Assembly: GCA_964571145.1 (NCBI GenBank)
Contig: CAZNAP010000001.1
Span: forward strand, 26,463-90,462
DNA length: 64,000 nucleotides
Reading direction: 5' to 3'
From: Suilimivivens sp964571145
GTDB lineage: Bacteria; Bacillota; Clostridia; Lachnospirales; Lachnospiraceae
The notes under the pieces were generated by a model, which ran no database searches, was not told the DNA's origin, and was given only the letters and a program-made list of their open reading frames with translations. The translations under genes were made by a program, and so were the position numbers. Position 1 is the first letter of the stretch. Every line of letters begins with the position of its first letter. Shown here one piece after another: positions 1 to 8,883 of the stretch.

Positions 1-41
1 TTATAACATGCAATACGCCCCTTGTCAGCCTCACATGTACC

Positions 42-74
42 AAAAACAAGGCTGCCGCATTAACTGCGACAGCC
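42..74 (-). terminator. Rho-independent terminator after the aldouronate ABC transporter operon
   Basis: An inverted repeat (GGCTGCCGCA / TGCGACAGCC, 50-74) is followed on the minus strand by a T-rich run (TTGTTTTT, 42-49). It lies just downstream of the solute-binding protein gene, so it probably ends the operon transcribed towards position 1. Confidence 0.75.
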
Positions 75-136
75 CTGTATAGTTTACTTTTACACTGTTT
101 AATTCTTTGAAATTAATGCTCTGTTATAGCTGTTCC

Positions 137-1870
137 TTATTCGGGAAGAGCGTCAACATCGCCAAATGTAGCTACCCATTTCTCTGCACGTTCATCCATA
201 ATAGCCTGACCGCCTGAGCTTAAGTAATCTGCAATAGCTGCATCCCAAACTGAATCGAACTGATCTGCTGCTGCACTAACTGCTGTATCGTAAACGATAT
301 CTCTCTTTTCAGAAAGAGCAGGACCCTGTCCTTCTTCAGCTGCGATAGCACCAACGTTTACGTTCTTACCAACACGAAGGTCAGTATTAGCGATTGTGTT
401 TGCTTTTTCAACTAAAGCGGGATCAATGCTTGCATAGCTATGAGCTGTTGATTTAACAGTCTGTTCAGCATCCTGAAGTTTCAAACCATTACATGTAATT
501 GTATAGTCGATATTGAAACCTGAGTTCTGGATATCATTTCCTGTAGCTGCAACGATTTCAATAGCACCATCATCAAGCTTATTGTGGTTAACGCCTTCGT
601 CACCAATCTGTAAGTACTCGATATGAGCAGGATCACTGATCCAGTCAAGGTACATTATAGATGCAAGAGGTTCGTCATTTGTGCTAGGGAAGAATACTTT
701 ACGGTCGATAGGACCGGAAACGAATTTCGTATGTGTTCCCTTGCTGTCTTCGAAACAGTCAACTGCAACATAAGCTGCATCTTCGCCAACTAATCTCTGA
801 AGGTTAGCCTGAATACTATCTTCACCATTTCTGTAAGGATAATCCCAGTTATGTGTAAATGCGCCAACATAACCAGCTTTCATCATATCATCTTCAGTAC
901 TGTCACCGCTTCCGTACAGAGCGAAGTCAGACCAGATTAATCCGTCATTGTACCACTTGTTCAGTAATTTAACTGCTTCTTTTGTTCCGTTCTGTGTAAG
1001 CTTTCTGTCATCAAATCCATTTACATAGTATTCCTTATCTGAAACTGCAGGATCAATGAAAGATTCGATTAAAGTAGCTGCTCTCCAACCTACATCGAAG
1101 CTGAGAGAGTAAGGAATCATCTTGTCTGCTTCTGCACCAAGCAATGTATCAGCATTGTCTTTGAATGCAACGAGCATATCTTCGAATTCCTGTTTGGTTG
1201 TAGGTTCAGCAATACCTAATTTATCAAGCCAGTCTTTACGAACGAAAGTATTGATACGGTTGCTAACTGCAAGTTTAGCTTCAATAGCCCAGATTGTTCC
1301 AGCAGCAGGATCCTTGTCCCAATAAATATTGGTTTCGCCAAGCCAATCCCACATGTTAGGAAGTAAATCCTTGTAAACATCTACATACTGACCAAGGTCA
1401 AGAACACCACCCATGTTAGCATATGTCTGAATTGTAGGATAGTCATAAGTTACACATACATCCGGTGCATCGCCAGCTGCAAGCAGGTTGTTGATCTGTT
1501 CAACTTCTGTCCAACGAGGAACAGCAATGAACTCAACTTCTACGTTATGGTCAGCTAACATACCATCTTTAATGTACTGAGTAAACTTGTTGTCAATGGG
1601 GTCTGAACCGCCATCATTACCACGATCATAAACTTCTACGGTAATTTTTCTTGTTTCTAAGAACTTACCGTCTACTACTTCCCCGTTTGTGGGGTCTGCA
1701 GCTGCTTCTTCAGCAGGTGCTGCTTCTTCTGCAGGAGCTGCCTCTTCAGCAGGTGCTGCTTCTTCTTCTGCTGCAGCAGCAGGCTGAGTTTCAGTTGCTG
1801 CGCCTCCGCATGCTACTAATGATAATACCATTGCAGATGCGAGTAAAATGGAAATAATTCTTTTTTTCAC
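137..1870 (-). CDS. lplA: aldouronate/oligosaccharide ABC transporter substrate-binding lipoprotein
   Basis: Extracellular solute-binding lipoprotein of the LplA type, which would capture aldouronates or other xylan-derived oligosaccharides for the two permeases encoded upstream. The N-terminus is a lipoprotein signal with lipobox LVAC and lipidated Cys21. It is followed by an acidic Ala/Pro/Glu linker made of APAEE-type repeats, then a solute-binding domain of about 500 residues. I place the start at the GTG at 1870: an ATG lies six bases upstream, but it is only one base from the GGGAGG ribosome site, whereas the GTG is seven bases away and gives a normal MKKRIISILL signal. It is the last gene of the operon. 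The substrate is inferred from the adjacent GH67 and GH3 genes; no ATPase gene is nearby, as is usual for this class, which shares MsmX-type ATPases. Confidence 0.85.
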   Translation of the reverse strand: MKKRIISILLASAMVLSLVACGGAATETQPAAAAEEEAAPAEEAAPAEEAAPAEEAAADPTNGEVVDGKFLETRKITVEVYDRGNDGGSDPIDNKFTQYIKDGMLADHNVEVEFIAVPRWTEVEQINNLLAAGDAPDVCVTYDYPTIQTYANMGGVLDLGQYVDVYKDLLPNMWDWLGETNIYWDKDPAAGTIWAIEAKLAVSNRINTFVRKDWLDKLGIAEPTTKQEFEDMLVAFKDNADTLLGAEADKMIPYSLSFDVGWRAATLIESFIDPAVSDKEYYVNGFDDRKLTQNGTKEAVKLLNKWYNDGLIWSDFALYGSGDSTEDDMMKAGYVGAFTHNWDYPYRNGEDSIQANLQRLVGEDAAYVAVDCFEDSKGTHTKFVSGPIDRKVFFPSTNDEPLASIMYLDWISDPAHIEYLQIGDEGVNHNKLDDGAIEIVAATGNDIQNSGFNIDYTITCNGLKLQDAEQTVKSTAHSYASIDPALVEKANTIANTDLRVGKNVNVGAIAAEEGQGPALSEKRDIVYDTAVSAAADQFDSVWDAAIADYLSSGGQAIMDERAEKWVATFGDVDALPE

Positions 1871-1920
1871 CTTCATACCTCCCTATTTGTGTTTTGATGA
1901 AATGAAATATATTGAATGAA

Positions 1921-1944
1921 CGGATTTGCACTATGCACAATCCG
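1921..1944 (-). other. intercistronic stem-loop between lplC and lplA
   Basis: The sequence CGGATTTGCA-ctat-GCACAATCCG forms a stem of about nine or ten pairs directly after the lplC stop codon. No U-run follows, so it is not a normal terminator. Such hairpins often stabilise the distal binding-protein message or attenuate transcription. The stem also carries a GCACAA motif shared with the putative AraC sites. Confidence 0.5.
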
Positions 1945-1945
1945 A

Positions 1946-2815
1946 TTATTCCTTGACTGCTCCCATTGTTACACCATGAATAAAATATTTCTGCAACCAT
2001 GGATAAATTAACAAAATTGGAACTGTGGAAAACATAACAATCGCTGCCTTCAGTGAATCGGTAAGACCCGGAGCCGAGAAGCCTTCCTGAGTTGCAACTT
2101 CTACACTGTTAATGGCATTTAATACATTATATAAGAGTAACTGTAACGGATAATAATCCTTGTTGTTCATAAACATCAATGCATCTGCATATCCATTCCA
2201 ACGTCCTACTGCATAGAACAACGCAAGTGTTGCAAATACCGGTTTGGAAAGTGGAACATAAATACTTGTTAATACTTTAAAATATGTAGCCCCATCAATT
2301 TCAGCCGATTCACGTAAGCTGTCCGGAATTCCATAAAAGAAGCTTCGCATAATAATCATATTAAAAACGCTCATACAACCAGGAATAATAAGTACTGCCG
2401 GCTGGTTTAACAATCCAAGCTGTTTCATCAACAGGTAGTTCGGAATTGTACCTGCATTAAAAAACATTGTAATTGTAATAAAAATATTGAAAACTGAACG
2501 TCCTTTTAAATTTTCAAAAATCATTGGATATGCACAAAATGTAGTTACTACCAAAGAAACTACTGTACATATAATTGTCAAAATAACTGTCCAACCAAAG
2601 GCCTTTATGTATTTCACATCACCCAAAACCATTTCATATGCATCCAGGTTCCAGCCTTTAGGCCACAGATAAACCTGATGTTTTACCAATGCATCTGCGG
2701 AACTTAGTGATCTGGCCAACAGATTCAGCATAGGTACGATACAAATGATACTAACGAGTATACATATCAGGACAAATACCCAATCGCCTAATTTTGCAGA
2801 TTTTGATTTAATCAT
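1946..2815 (-). CDS. lplC: carbohydrate ABC transporter permease, LplC/YtcP type
   Basis: Inner permease of a binding-protein-dependent sugar importer (MalG-like, CUT1 family). It shows six predicted membrane segments starting around residue 15 and the EAA-like loop near the middle (ESAEIDGATYFK, then IYVPLSKP), which contacts the ATPase. A strong site (GGAGATTGGTAGG) precedes an ATG at 2815. An in-frame ATG at 2830 lacks a well-placed ribosome site, so 2815 is preferred. It follows lplB by about 50 bases and is separated from lplA by a stem-loop. It is expected to pair with LplB to import xylan side-chain oligosaccharides; the substrate is inferred from context. Confidence 0.85.
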   Translation of the reverse strand: MIKSKSAKLGDWVFVLICILVSIICIVPMLNLLARSLSSADALVKHQVYLWPKGWNLDAYEMVLGDVKYIKAFGWTVILTIICTVVSLVVTTFCAYPMIFENLKGRSVFNIFITITMFFNAGTIPNYLLMKQLGLLNQPAVLIIPGCMSVFNMIIMRSFFYGIPDSLRESAEIDGATYFKVLTSIYVPLSKPVFATLALFYAVGRWNGYADALMFMNNKDYYPLQLLLYNVLNAINSVEVATQEGFSAPGLTDSLKAAIVMFSTVPILLIYPWLQKYFIHGVTMGAVKE

Positions 2816-2865
2816 CCTACCAATCTCCATTCTTACTAATTTGTCTATTATTGTATAATTCCAGT

Positions 2866-3819
2866 TTACCAGATGCCTCGTTCGCCGAGTCTTCGTGAAA
2901 TCCAGTTAGCAAGCAACAGGAAAATTACACATATAATTGACTGGAAAAAACCAACTGCGGTAGTCAAAGAGAACTGTAATCCCTTAATACCATTCTTATA
3001 CACAAAGGTAGAAATAACATTTGCTACATCCATAACCAATCTGTTCTGCATAGCAAACGGTCTATCAAAACCGCTTCCCAGAATATTTCCAAGGTTCATG
3101 ATAAGAAGTACTACTATTGTAGGTTTAATACCCGGGAGGGTAATGTGCCACATCTTCTTAAATCGTCCGGCGCCATCCACTGAAGCTGCCTCATATAATT
3201 CAGGATTGATACCGGCAATTGCCGCCAGGTATACAATGGAGCCCCATCCGAAGTTCTGCCAGACACCTAACATGATGTAAGTAACTACCCAGTGCTTTGA
3301 CTCTGACAGGAACGGAATTGATTCCAATCCAAGGTTATTTAAAAACATATTTACAAGACCGTTGGTATCTGCAAAAAGCTGTAATGCCAAACCATAAATA
3401 ATAACCCATGAAAGGAAGTGAGGCATATATGCAATTGTCTGTACCACTCGTTTGAATCGCTTCAACACCAATTCATTTAAAACCAAAGCAAAAATGATTG
3501 GGGCAGGGAATCCAACTACTAAATCCAGTAAGTTAAGTAGTAACGTATTTCGCAAAGCATATAAGAAGTCACGGTTGGCAAATGCCTTAATAAAATATTC
3601 AAACCCGTGATTGGCTGCCCATGGAAGTTTCCATATACTTTCTACAATACTATATTTCTTAAAGGCAATCTGAATGTACACCATTGGTACATATTTAAAA
3701 ATAAGAAGATAAAGCATTGGTACAAGGAGCAAAACATATAACTGCCAATATCTTTTTATGTAAGCGCCGACGCTGACCTTGGGTTTGGCAGCGACTGCTT
3801 TTGTCTTAACTGACTTCAT
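2866..3819 (-). CDS. lplB: carbohydrate ABC transporter permease, LplB type
   Basis: First permease of the importer (MalF-like, CUT1 family, LplB subgroup). Six membrane segments are visible, and the EAA loop reads LYEAASVDGAGRFKKMWHIT, the typical ATPase docking sequence. The start ATG at 3819 is preceded by GGGGG eight bases upstream. A 300-base AT-rich gap separates it from the GH67 gene, so it may have its own promoter as well as readthrough from the glycosidase genes. The gene order (glycosidases, lplB, lplC, lplA) resembles the aldouronate utilisation clusters described in Paenibacillus. Confidence 0.87.
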   Translation of the reverse strand: MKSVKTKAVAAKPKVSVGAYIKRYWQLYVLLLVPMLYLLIFKYVPMVYIQIAFKKYSIVESIWKLPWAANHGFEYFIKAFANRDFLYALRNTLLLNLLDLVVGFPAPIIFALVLNELVLKRFKRVVQTIAYMPHFLSWVIIYGLALQLFADTNGLVNMFLNNLGLESIPFLSESKHWVVTYIMLGVWQNFGWGSIVYLAAIAGINPELYEAASVDGAGRFKKMWHITLPGIKPTIVVLLIMNLGNILGSGFDRPFAMQNRLVMDVANVISTFVYKNGIKGLQFSLTTAVGFFQSIICVIFLLLANWISRRLGERGIW

Positions 3820-4119
3820 TCTCGTACCCCCGAATTTGATGATTTTTTATTTTACTAATTTGCAACATTAATCACGTTAATTGCATTATATAGTTTATGC
3901 CTTTTTCAGGCTTCTTAAATATTGCTATTTTTGCTTCACTTCTTGCTGACTATTTGTGCAATATTTCCCTTTTATTTAATAAATATTTCCTTTTTGTGAG
4001 CAAGATGAATAGCTAAAATGCATTATGTAAACCACTCTTGCCCACTTTTTGCTATTGAAAACAACAATTTTTGAGAGGTTTTCGATTTTTTTGCAATCTT
4101 TTTAGTAAAATCGCCTATT
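3820..4119 (-). promoter_or_regulatory. AT-rich intergenic region upstream of lplB
   Basis: This 300-base gap has no gene. On the minus strand it contains a TATAAT hexamer (3885-3890), a short GCCTGAAAAAGGC hairpin just upstream, and a copy of the TTGTGC motif (3954-3959) that recurs in the AraC/GH3 intergenic region. A promoter for lplBCA is plausible, but I see no convincing -35 element at the right distance. Confidence 0.4.
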
Positions 4120-6162
4120 TTAGTAAATATTTCTTGCCTTTTCATCAGCTATTCCCGACTTTCTGTAAAAATAGGAATTAATCTGATCACGCCATTCTCT
4201 GGAATGTTTTTTTTGATGTTGTAATCTGTTCCGCATTCGCTCATACTTCAACTGCGGTATTTTTCCTTCCAGCTGTTCAAAACGTCGTACCATTTCATCT
4301 ACAATCTCAACGCCTTCAAAATGAGTATCATAAATATGCTGAATAACAGTTTTGCCGGTTTTTAACACCCAAGTATAGGGTATATGATGAAAAAACAGAA
4401 GTAACTCCTCGGGACAGGTCTTTGGATTGTCATATAACGAAGCGTTGGGTTCCTGATACAACATTGCATATCCTGTTCCTTCGTGGCTTCGATCCACGCC
4501 CATACCTAAATGGTCTGCCCTGTGATAGGTTCCCCAGCGGTCATATTCGTAACCGTCCACACTGGGACCGTAGTGATAATTTGGATTCACCATCCAGCCG
4601 ATTCCGAGCGGTGCTGTATATTTCTCATAAGCAGGCCATGAATTCATCAGTAGGAAAAGAAGATTGTCTCGCACCTGCATGTCATGTCCGTAAGTTAATA
4701 TTATCCATTCTGCTGCAATCTCTTCCGCTGTCAGCTCCGGGTCAAAAGCCAGTCTGCCAAATCCGTATAAATTGGCTGCTGCCAGGTCATGTCCTGTCCA
4801 GTTAGCATCATTTCCTGTATTAGCTACAGCTGCAATGCCACAATTTTTCTGTCCCAATGCACGACCTGAAACAATATCGCATACAGTATCCTGTGTTTCA
4901 CTCATATAAGTCCGAAATGCAAGAATCTGCTTAAACCATGGTATCAAATAGCATACATGTCTTTGCTGTCCGGTATATTCCTGCGCAATTTGCACTTCCA
5001 GCATTTGATTGGTCTGTTTTAACCCACCAAACAACGGATGTATGGGTTCTCTTACCTGAAAATCCATAGGGCCATTTTTAATCTGCAAAATAACATTATC
5101 CCTGAACTCTCCGTCCAGTCCCATAAAATTATCATATCCTGATCTTGCGCGGTCGGTCTTATAATCTCGCCAATCCTGCTTGCAGTTATAGACAAAGCAA
5201 CGCCAAATAATCATTCCGCCATAAGGTTCAACCGCTTCTGCCAGCATATTAGCACCATCTGCATGAGTTCTACCGTATGTAAAAGGTCCCGGTCGTCCTT
5301 CAGAATCTGCTTTGATTAAAAATCCACCTAAATTGGGAATTGCTTCAAAAACTAATTTCATCCGTTTTTTCCACCAGTCCTTCACCTTGGAATCCAGTGG
5401 ATCCGCACTGTCCAGTTCGCCCAGTTCGATTGGCGCAGCGTAATTTAAACTCAAAAACAGTTTGATCCCATACCCTGACAAAATTTCGGAAAGCTCTTTC
5501 ATTTTTGCAAAGTATCGGTCTGTAATCAACCAGGTGGCTGCATCTTTCACATTCACATTATTGATGACTGTCCCATTAATTCCTACTGAAGCCAATAATC
5601 TTGCATAAGTTTTGGTGCGCTCGTTAATCAGTACTTCATTATTTGCAAAGAAAAACGAGTCGCCGGAATAGCCTCTCTCAATACTTCCGTCCATGTTGTC
5701 CCAATGGTTCAACATACGCAGTGGCATAACCGGTTCTTTCCTTATATTAACACCTTCATAAGTTCCCTCTAATTTCATGTAGCGAATCAGTTCAAAAATA
5801 CCATATAGGAATCCATTTGAATCCGCTGCTTCTATATATAATACATTTGCTTCTTCATGAATATAATAGCCTTCCTTTGTAAGCGCTTTCATCTTCGACA
5901 AAAAAATAGTTACGTCTACATCTTCTAATTTAGACTCTCCCGCTTGTCTGATTACTTCCGAATTGCTACCCAAAATTTCTTTCAGCGCTTGCTGCAATTC
6001 TTTCAGCGCATTCTCCACAATCACATCTGTTTCGCCTACTATAATACGGACAACTTCACTCATTGCTCCAGCCTTCGCTTTATTGCCAGACGTTTTGTCG
6101 CCTGATGCTTTGTCGCTCATCTCTGTTTCATAAGTCAACCATGCCTGTTCAAAATCCTTCAT
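4120..6162 (-). CDS. aguA: GH67 alpha-glucuronidase
   Basis: Intracellular-type alpha-glucuronidase that removes (4-O-methyl)glucuronic acid from the non-reducing xylose of aldouronates after import. The 680-residue length matches the family. Expected catalytic residues are present: Glu288 as general acid in KADSEGRPGPFTYGR, and Asp367 and Glu372 in MDFQVREPIHPLFGG. The N-terminal domain (about 36-140) precedes the TIM barrel. There is no signal peptide, so it acts in the cytoplasm. It lies 112 bases downstream of GH3 on the same strand. Residues 15-35 are a short Lys/Ser/Gly-rich low-complexity insertion. The assignment is strong because GH67 is essentially monospecific. Confidence 0.95.
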   Translation of the reverse strand: MKDFEQAWLTYETEMSDKASGDKTSGNKAKAGAMSEVVRIIVGETDVIVENALKELQQALKEILGSNSEVIRQAGESKLEDVDVTIFLSKMKALTKEGYYIHEEANVLYIEAADSNGFLYGIFELIRYMKLEGTYEGVNIRKEPVMPLRMLNHWDNMDGSIERGYSGDSFFFANNEVLINERTKTYARLLASVGINGTVINNVNVKDAATWLITDRYFAKMKELSEILSGYGIKLFLSLNYAAPIELGELDSADPLDSKVKDWWKKRMKLVFEAIPNLGGFLIKADSEGRPGPFTYGRTHADGANMLAEAVEPYGGMIIWRCFVYNCKQDWRDYKTDRARSGYDNFMGLDGEFRDNVILQIKNGPMDFQVREPIHPLFGGLKQTNQMLEVQIAQEYTGQQRHVCYLIPWFKQILAFRTYMSETQDTVCDIVSGRALGQKNCGIAAVANTGNDANWTGHDLAAANLYGFGRLAFDPELTAEEIAAEWIILTYGHDMQVRDNLLFLLMNSWPAYEKYTAPLGIGWMVNPNYHYGPSVDGYEYDRWGTYHRADHLGMGVDRSHEGTGYAMLYQEPNASLYDNPKTCPEELLLFFHHIPYTWVLKTGKTVIQHIYDTHFEGVEIVDEMVRRFEQLEGKIPQLKYERMRNRLQHQKKHSREWRDQINSYFYRKSGIADEKARNIY

Positions 6163-6274
6163 TAATAATACCTATCCCTTTCGTTTGATTCGTATGGGGC
6201 AAAGACCACTCTCCTTGCCCCAAATCAATGCTTATCATTCTCAACTAATACTGATCAATCATATCCTGCAACTA

Positions 6275-8482
6275 CTATTCTAAAACATACTCTTTTTGCA
6301 CATTCACTTCCAGTACAAGCGGTTTCTTGCCTGTCAGTTGTACACTTCTTGCATCAGGCTGGCTGCCACCGACATAAACCAGATACTTGCCGGGTTCCAC
6401 ACGATTGACTGCCTTTTCATCATAAAGCGCAAATGCTGACAGTGGAAGTTCCAACGTAACATTTCTGCTTTCGCCAGGCTTTAGGGTGACCTTCTTGATG
6501 CCTTTCAGTTGTGCATTAGGTGTACCGCTTCGATCTGCTTTCACATAAACTTGTACTGTTTCTATTCCTTCTGATTTGCCGGTATTGGTCAGGGTAACTT
6601 GGGCAATCATGCCTTTCTCATCTAATACTACGGAGTAATCTGCAGCTGATACCGCAGTAGCTTCAGCATCTTTCGCCGGAGATACAGCCAAATGACTATA
6701 GGAAAAGTCGGTATAGCTGAGTCCATAACCAAATGGATATAATGCTTCATTTTTCATATAACGATAAGTTCTATTTTCCATGGAATAATCTGTAAAGGCA
6801 GGCAGTTCTTCTGTTGAACGATAGAACGTTACCGGCAGTTTACCTTCCGGATTCTTGTCCCCAAATAAAACTCTGGCAATGGCTCTTCCGCCTTGTGCAC
6901 CGGGATACCAGCCCTGCACAATAGCTGGAATATGTTCATCCGCCCAGTTTAGAGCCAACGCACTTCCTGACAGAACAACCAATACAACGGGTTTGCCACT
7001 CTGATATGCCACTTCCAAAAGCTCCTGTTGTTTTCCGGGCAAATTCAAATTGGGCTTATCACCGCTTGCATATTGATTTCCTTCGTCTCCCTCTTCGCCT
7101 TCCAGACCGGAATCCAATCCCAAACAAAGGACTACGATATCGCTGGCTTCACAAATGGCTTTTACCTCTGACAAACGATCTCCTGCTGCGCTGAGATTAC
7201 TCATGCTTTCTTTATATAAATGGCAGCCCTCAGAAACCAGTACACGCGCTGTGTCGCTTAAATATTCCTGTATGCCTTCGGCTATTGTGTAATAATGGGA
7301 AGCTGTTCCTTCATAATTGCCAACTAACGCTCTTCTATTATCCGCATTGGGACCGATAATACCGATTGTCTTGATTTTCGATTGGTCCAAAGGAAGCAAG
7401 TTTCCTTCATTCTTTAATAAGGTAATACACTTTTCAGACGCTTCTAAATTCAAAGCCTGCATTGGTGCAGAGTCCACTACTGTATAAGGAATCGCATCAA
7501 AAGGAGTTGCTCCTTCACCGTCAAAAGTTCCCAGTTTCATTCTGGTGGTAAACAAATGAACCAACGCCTCATCCAGACGCTCCTGTGATACTGTGCCCTG
7601 TTTCACTGCTTCTTCCAAATAAAGGAAGAGACTGCCGCAGTTAAGGTCGCACCCATTATTCATGGACATGGTAACTGATTCAAGCGGTCCAGCTGTGACA
7701 CAGTGCCCTGTGTGGAAATCCTTGATTGCCCAGCAGTCGGATACGACATGTCCCTGGAATCCCCATTTCTCCCGCAAAATATCCTGTAATAAAGTTTTAC
7801 TACCACAGCAGGGTTCCCCATTGGTACGATTATAAGCGCCCATGATTGCTTCTACCTTTGCTTCTTGTACGCATGCACGAAAAGCAGGTAAATAGGTTTC
7901 ATATAAATCTTGTTGGCTCACCACTGCATCAAAGCTGTGTCGGATATCTTCCGGTCCACTATGTACTGCAAAATGCTTGGCACATGCCGCTGCCTTCATA
8001 TAGTTGGCATCATGACCCTGCAAACCTTCCACATATCTGACTCCCATTCGTGATGTCAAATATGGATCTTCGCCAAAAGTCTCGTGGCCTCTTCCCCATC
8101 TGGGATCTCTAAAGATATTGACATTGGGAGACCAAAAGGTCAATCCTTTATAAATATCTGTATCATCAAACTTTTGTTGTATATTGAACTTAGCACGTCC
8201 CTCTGTGGAAACAGCATCTGCCACTTTTTCGGCTAATTCTTCATCAAATGTAGCTGCCAATGCAATTGCCTGTGGAAAAACTGTTGCTGTTCCTGCTCTT
8301 GCCACACCATGCAAAGCTTCATTCCACCAATTGTATGCCTTGATGCCAAGCCTTTCTATGGCTACAGCTCCATTAACAGTCTGCTGCACCTTTTCTTCCA
8401 ATGTCATTTGAGCAACTAATTCTTTTGCACGTTTCTCAAACTCTTTATTTTTTGCTTCATCTCTTACCAGTTCATTACCCAT
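6275..8482 (-). CDS. GH3 beta-xylosidase / beta-glucosidase-like glycoside hydrolase
   Basis: Family 3 glycoside hydrolase of 735 residues. The nucleophile is Asp249 in GHVVSDCWAIKD, and substrate-binding motifs such as DPRWGRGHETFGEDP and KHFAVHSGPE are intact. The order is TIM barrel (about 20-330), alpha/beta sandwich (about 350-560) and a C-terminal fibronectin type III-like domain (about 630-720). There is no signal peptide, so it is cytoplasmic. Sequence style and the GH67 neighbour favour beta-xylosidase (exo release of xylose) over beta-glucosidase. The start at 8482 has a clear AGAGAGG site. It is the first gene of the operon and is divergent from the AraC regulator. Confidence 0.88.
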   Translation of the reverse strand: MGNELVRDEAKNKEFEKRAKELVAQMTLEEKVQQTVNGAVAIERLGIKAYNWWNEALHGVARAGTATVFPQAIALAATFDEELAEKVADAVSTEGRAKFNIQQKFDDTDIYKGLTFWSPNVNIFRDPRWGRGHETFGEDPYLTSRMGVRYVEGLQGHDANYMKAAACAKHFAVHSGPEDIRHSFDAVVSQQDLYETYLPAFRACVQEAKVEAIMGAYNRTNGEPCCGSKTLLQDILREKWGFQGHVVSDCWAIKDFHTGHCVTAGPLESVTMSMNNGCDLNCGSLFLYLEEAVKQGTVSQERLDEALVHLFTTRMKLGTFDGEGATPFDAIPYTVVDSAPMQALNLEASEKCITLLKNEGNLLPLDQSKIKTIGIIGPNADNRRALVGNYEGTASHYYTIAEGIQEYLSDTARVLVSEGCHLYKESMSNLSAAGDRLSEVKAICEASDIVVLCLGLDSGLEGEEGDEGNQYASGDKPNLNLPGKQQELLEVAYQSGKPVVLVVLSGSALALNWADEHIPAIVQGWYPGAQGGRAIARVLFGDKNPEGKLPVTFYRSTEELPAFTDYSMENRTYRYMKNEALYPFGYGLSYTDFSYSHLAVSPAKDAEATAVSAADYSVVLDEKGMIAQVTLTNTGKSEGIETVQVYVKADRSGTPNAQLKGIKKVTLKPGESRNVTLELPLSAFALYDEKAVNRVEPGKYLVYVGGSQPDARSVQLTGKKPLVLEVNVQKEYVLE

Positions 8483-8775
8483 TTGTTTTACCTCTCTTCT
8501 TGAAATTAGATTACTGAGCCCTCTATCTTCAAGTATAACAATCGCCTCTTTAATTGCTTCCTATATTTTGTTTAAATCATCTCAATTTGTGCTAAAGTTT
8601 TGAATTTAGACGTCATAACCACTCATTTCTTGCTTTTTTTCTTTTGTCAGAATCGAGAATATTATCAATAAGTGCAATTTTACGCACAATTATTTTAACA
8701 TTGTTCCGTAGCTTACTTTATTTCTGCATTTATCATTGTGCATTTTGTACAGAAAACTCTTTAGCAATATTTGAT
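8483..8775. promoter_or_regulatory. divergent GH3/araC control region with repeated TTGTGC motifs
   Basis: The intergenic region between the divergent GH3 and araC genes carries TTGTGC at 8587-8592 and 8736-8741, an inverted copy (GCACAA, 8684-8689) inside the near-palindrome GTGCAATTTTACGCAC, and a further copy at 8793-8798 within the araC promoter spacer. The same hexamer occurs upstream of lplB (3954) and as GCACAA upstream of lplA (1935). These are the best candidates for AraC-family operator half-sites. No clean sigma-A promoter for GH3 is apparent. Confidence 0.5.
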
Positions 8776-8805
8776 TTGACACTTGTCAGATTTTGTGCTT
8801 AAAAT
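8776..8805 (+). promoter_or_regulatory. sigma-A-type promoter for the AraC regulator
   Basis: A perfect -35 TTGACA (8776-8781) and a -10 TAAAAT (8800-8805) are separated by 18 bases. The transcript would start near 8812, about 70 bases before the regulator start codon. A TTGTGC motif (8793-8798) sits inside the spacer, which would suit autoregulation. Confidence 0.7.
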
Positions 8806-8827
8806 AGACGTAGATAAATTGATTGAC

Positions 8828-8851
8828 TAGCCACTCGGTGCTTATCCGAAC
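8828..8851 (+). repeat. solo terminal repeat of the 340-bp stem-loop element
   Basis: This 24-base segment, TAGCCACTCGGTGCTT followed by ATCCGAAC, matches the end of the repeat element at 27501-27524 in 23 of 24 positions. No element body follows. It sits in the 5' leader of the AraC gene and may be a scar, a target-like site or a shared regulatory sequence. Confidence 0.7.
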
Positions 8852-8865
8852 GACTTAGGAAGGAA

Positions 8866-8883
8866 ATGGCAATCAGCAAATGA
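8866..8883 (+). CDS. five-codon leader ORF coupled to araC
   Basis: An ATG at 8866, with AGGAAGG just upstream (8857-8863), opens the peptide MAISK. Its TGA stop overlaps the araC ATG in the arrangement ATGA (8880-8883). The araC start itself is about 16 bases from the only ribosome site, so translation of the regulator may depend on termination and reinitiation after this minigene. This is inference from spacing alone. Confidence 0.4.
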   Translation: MAISK

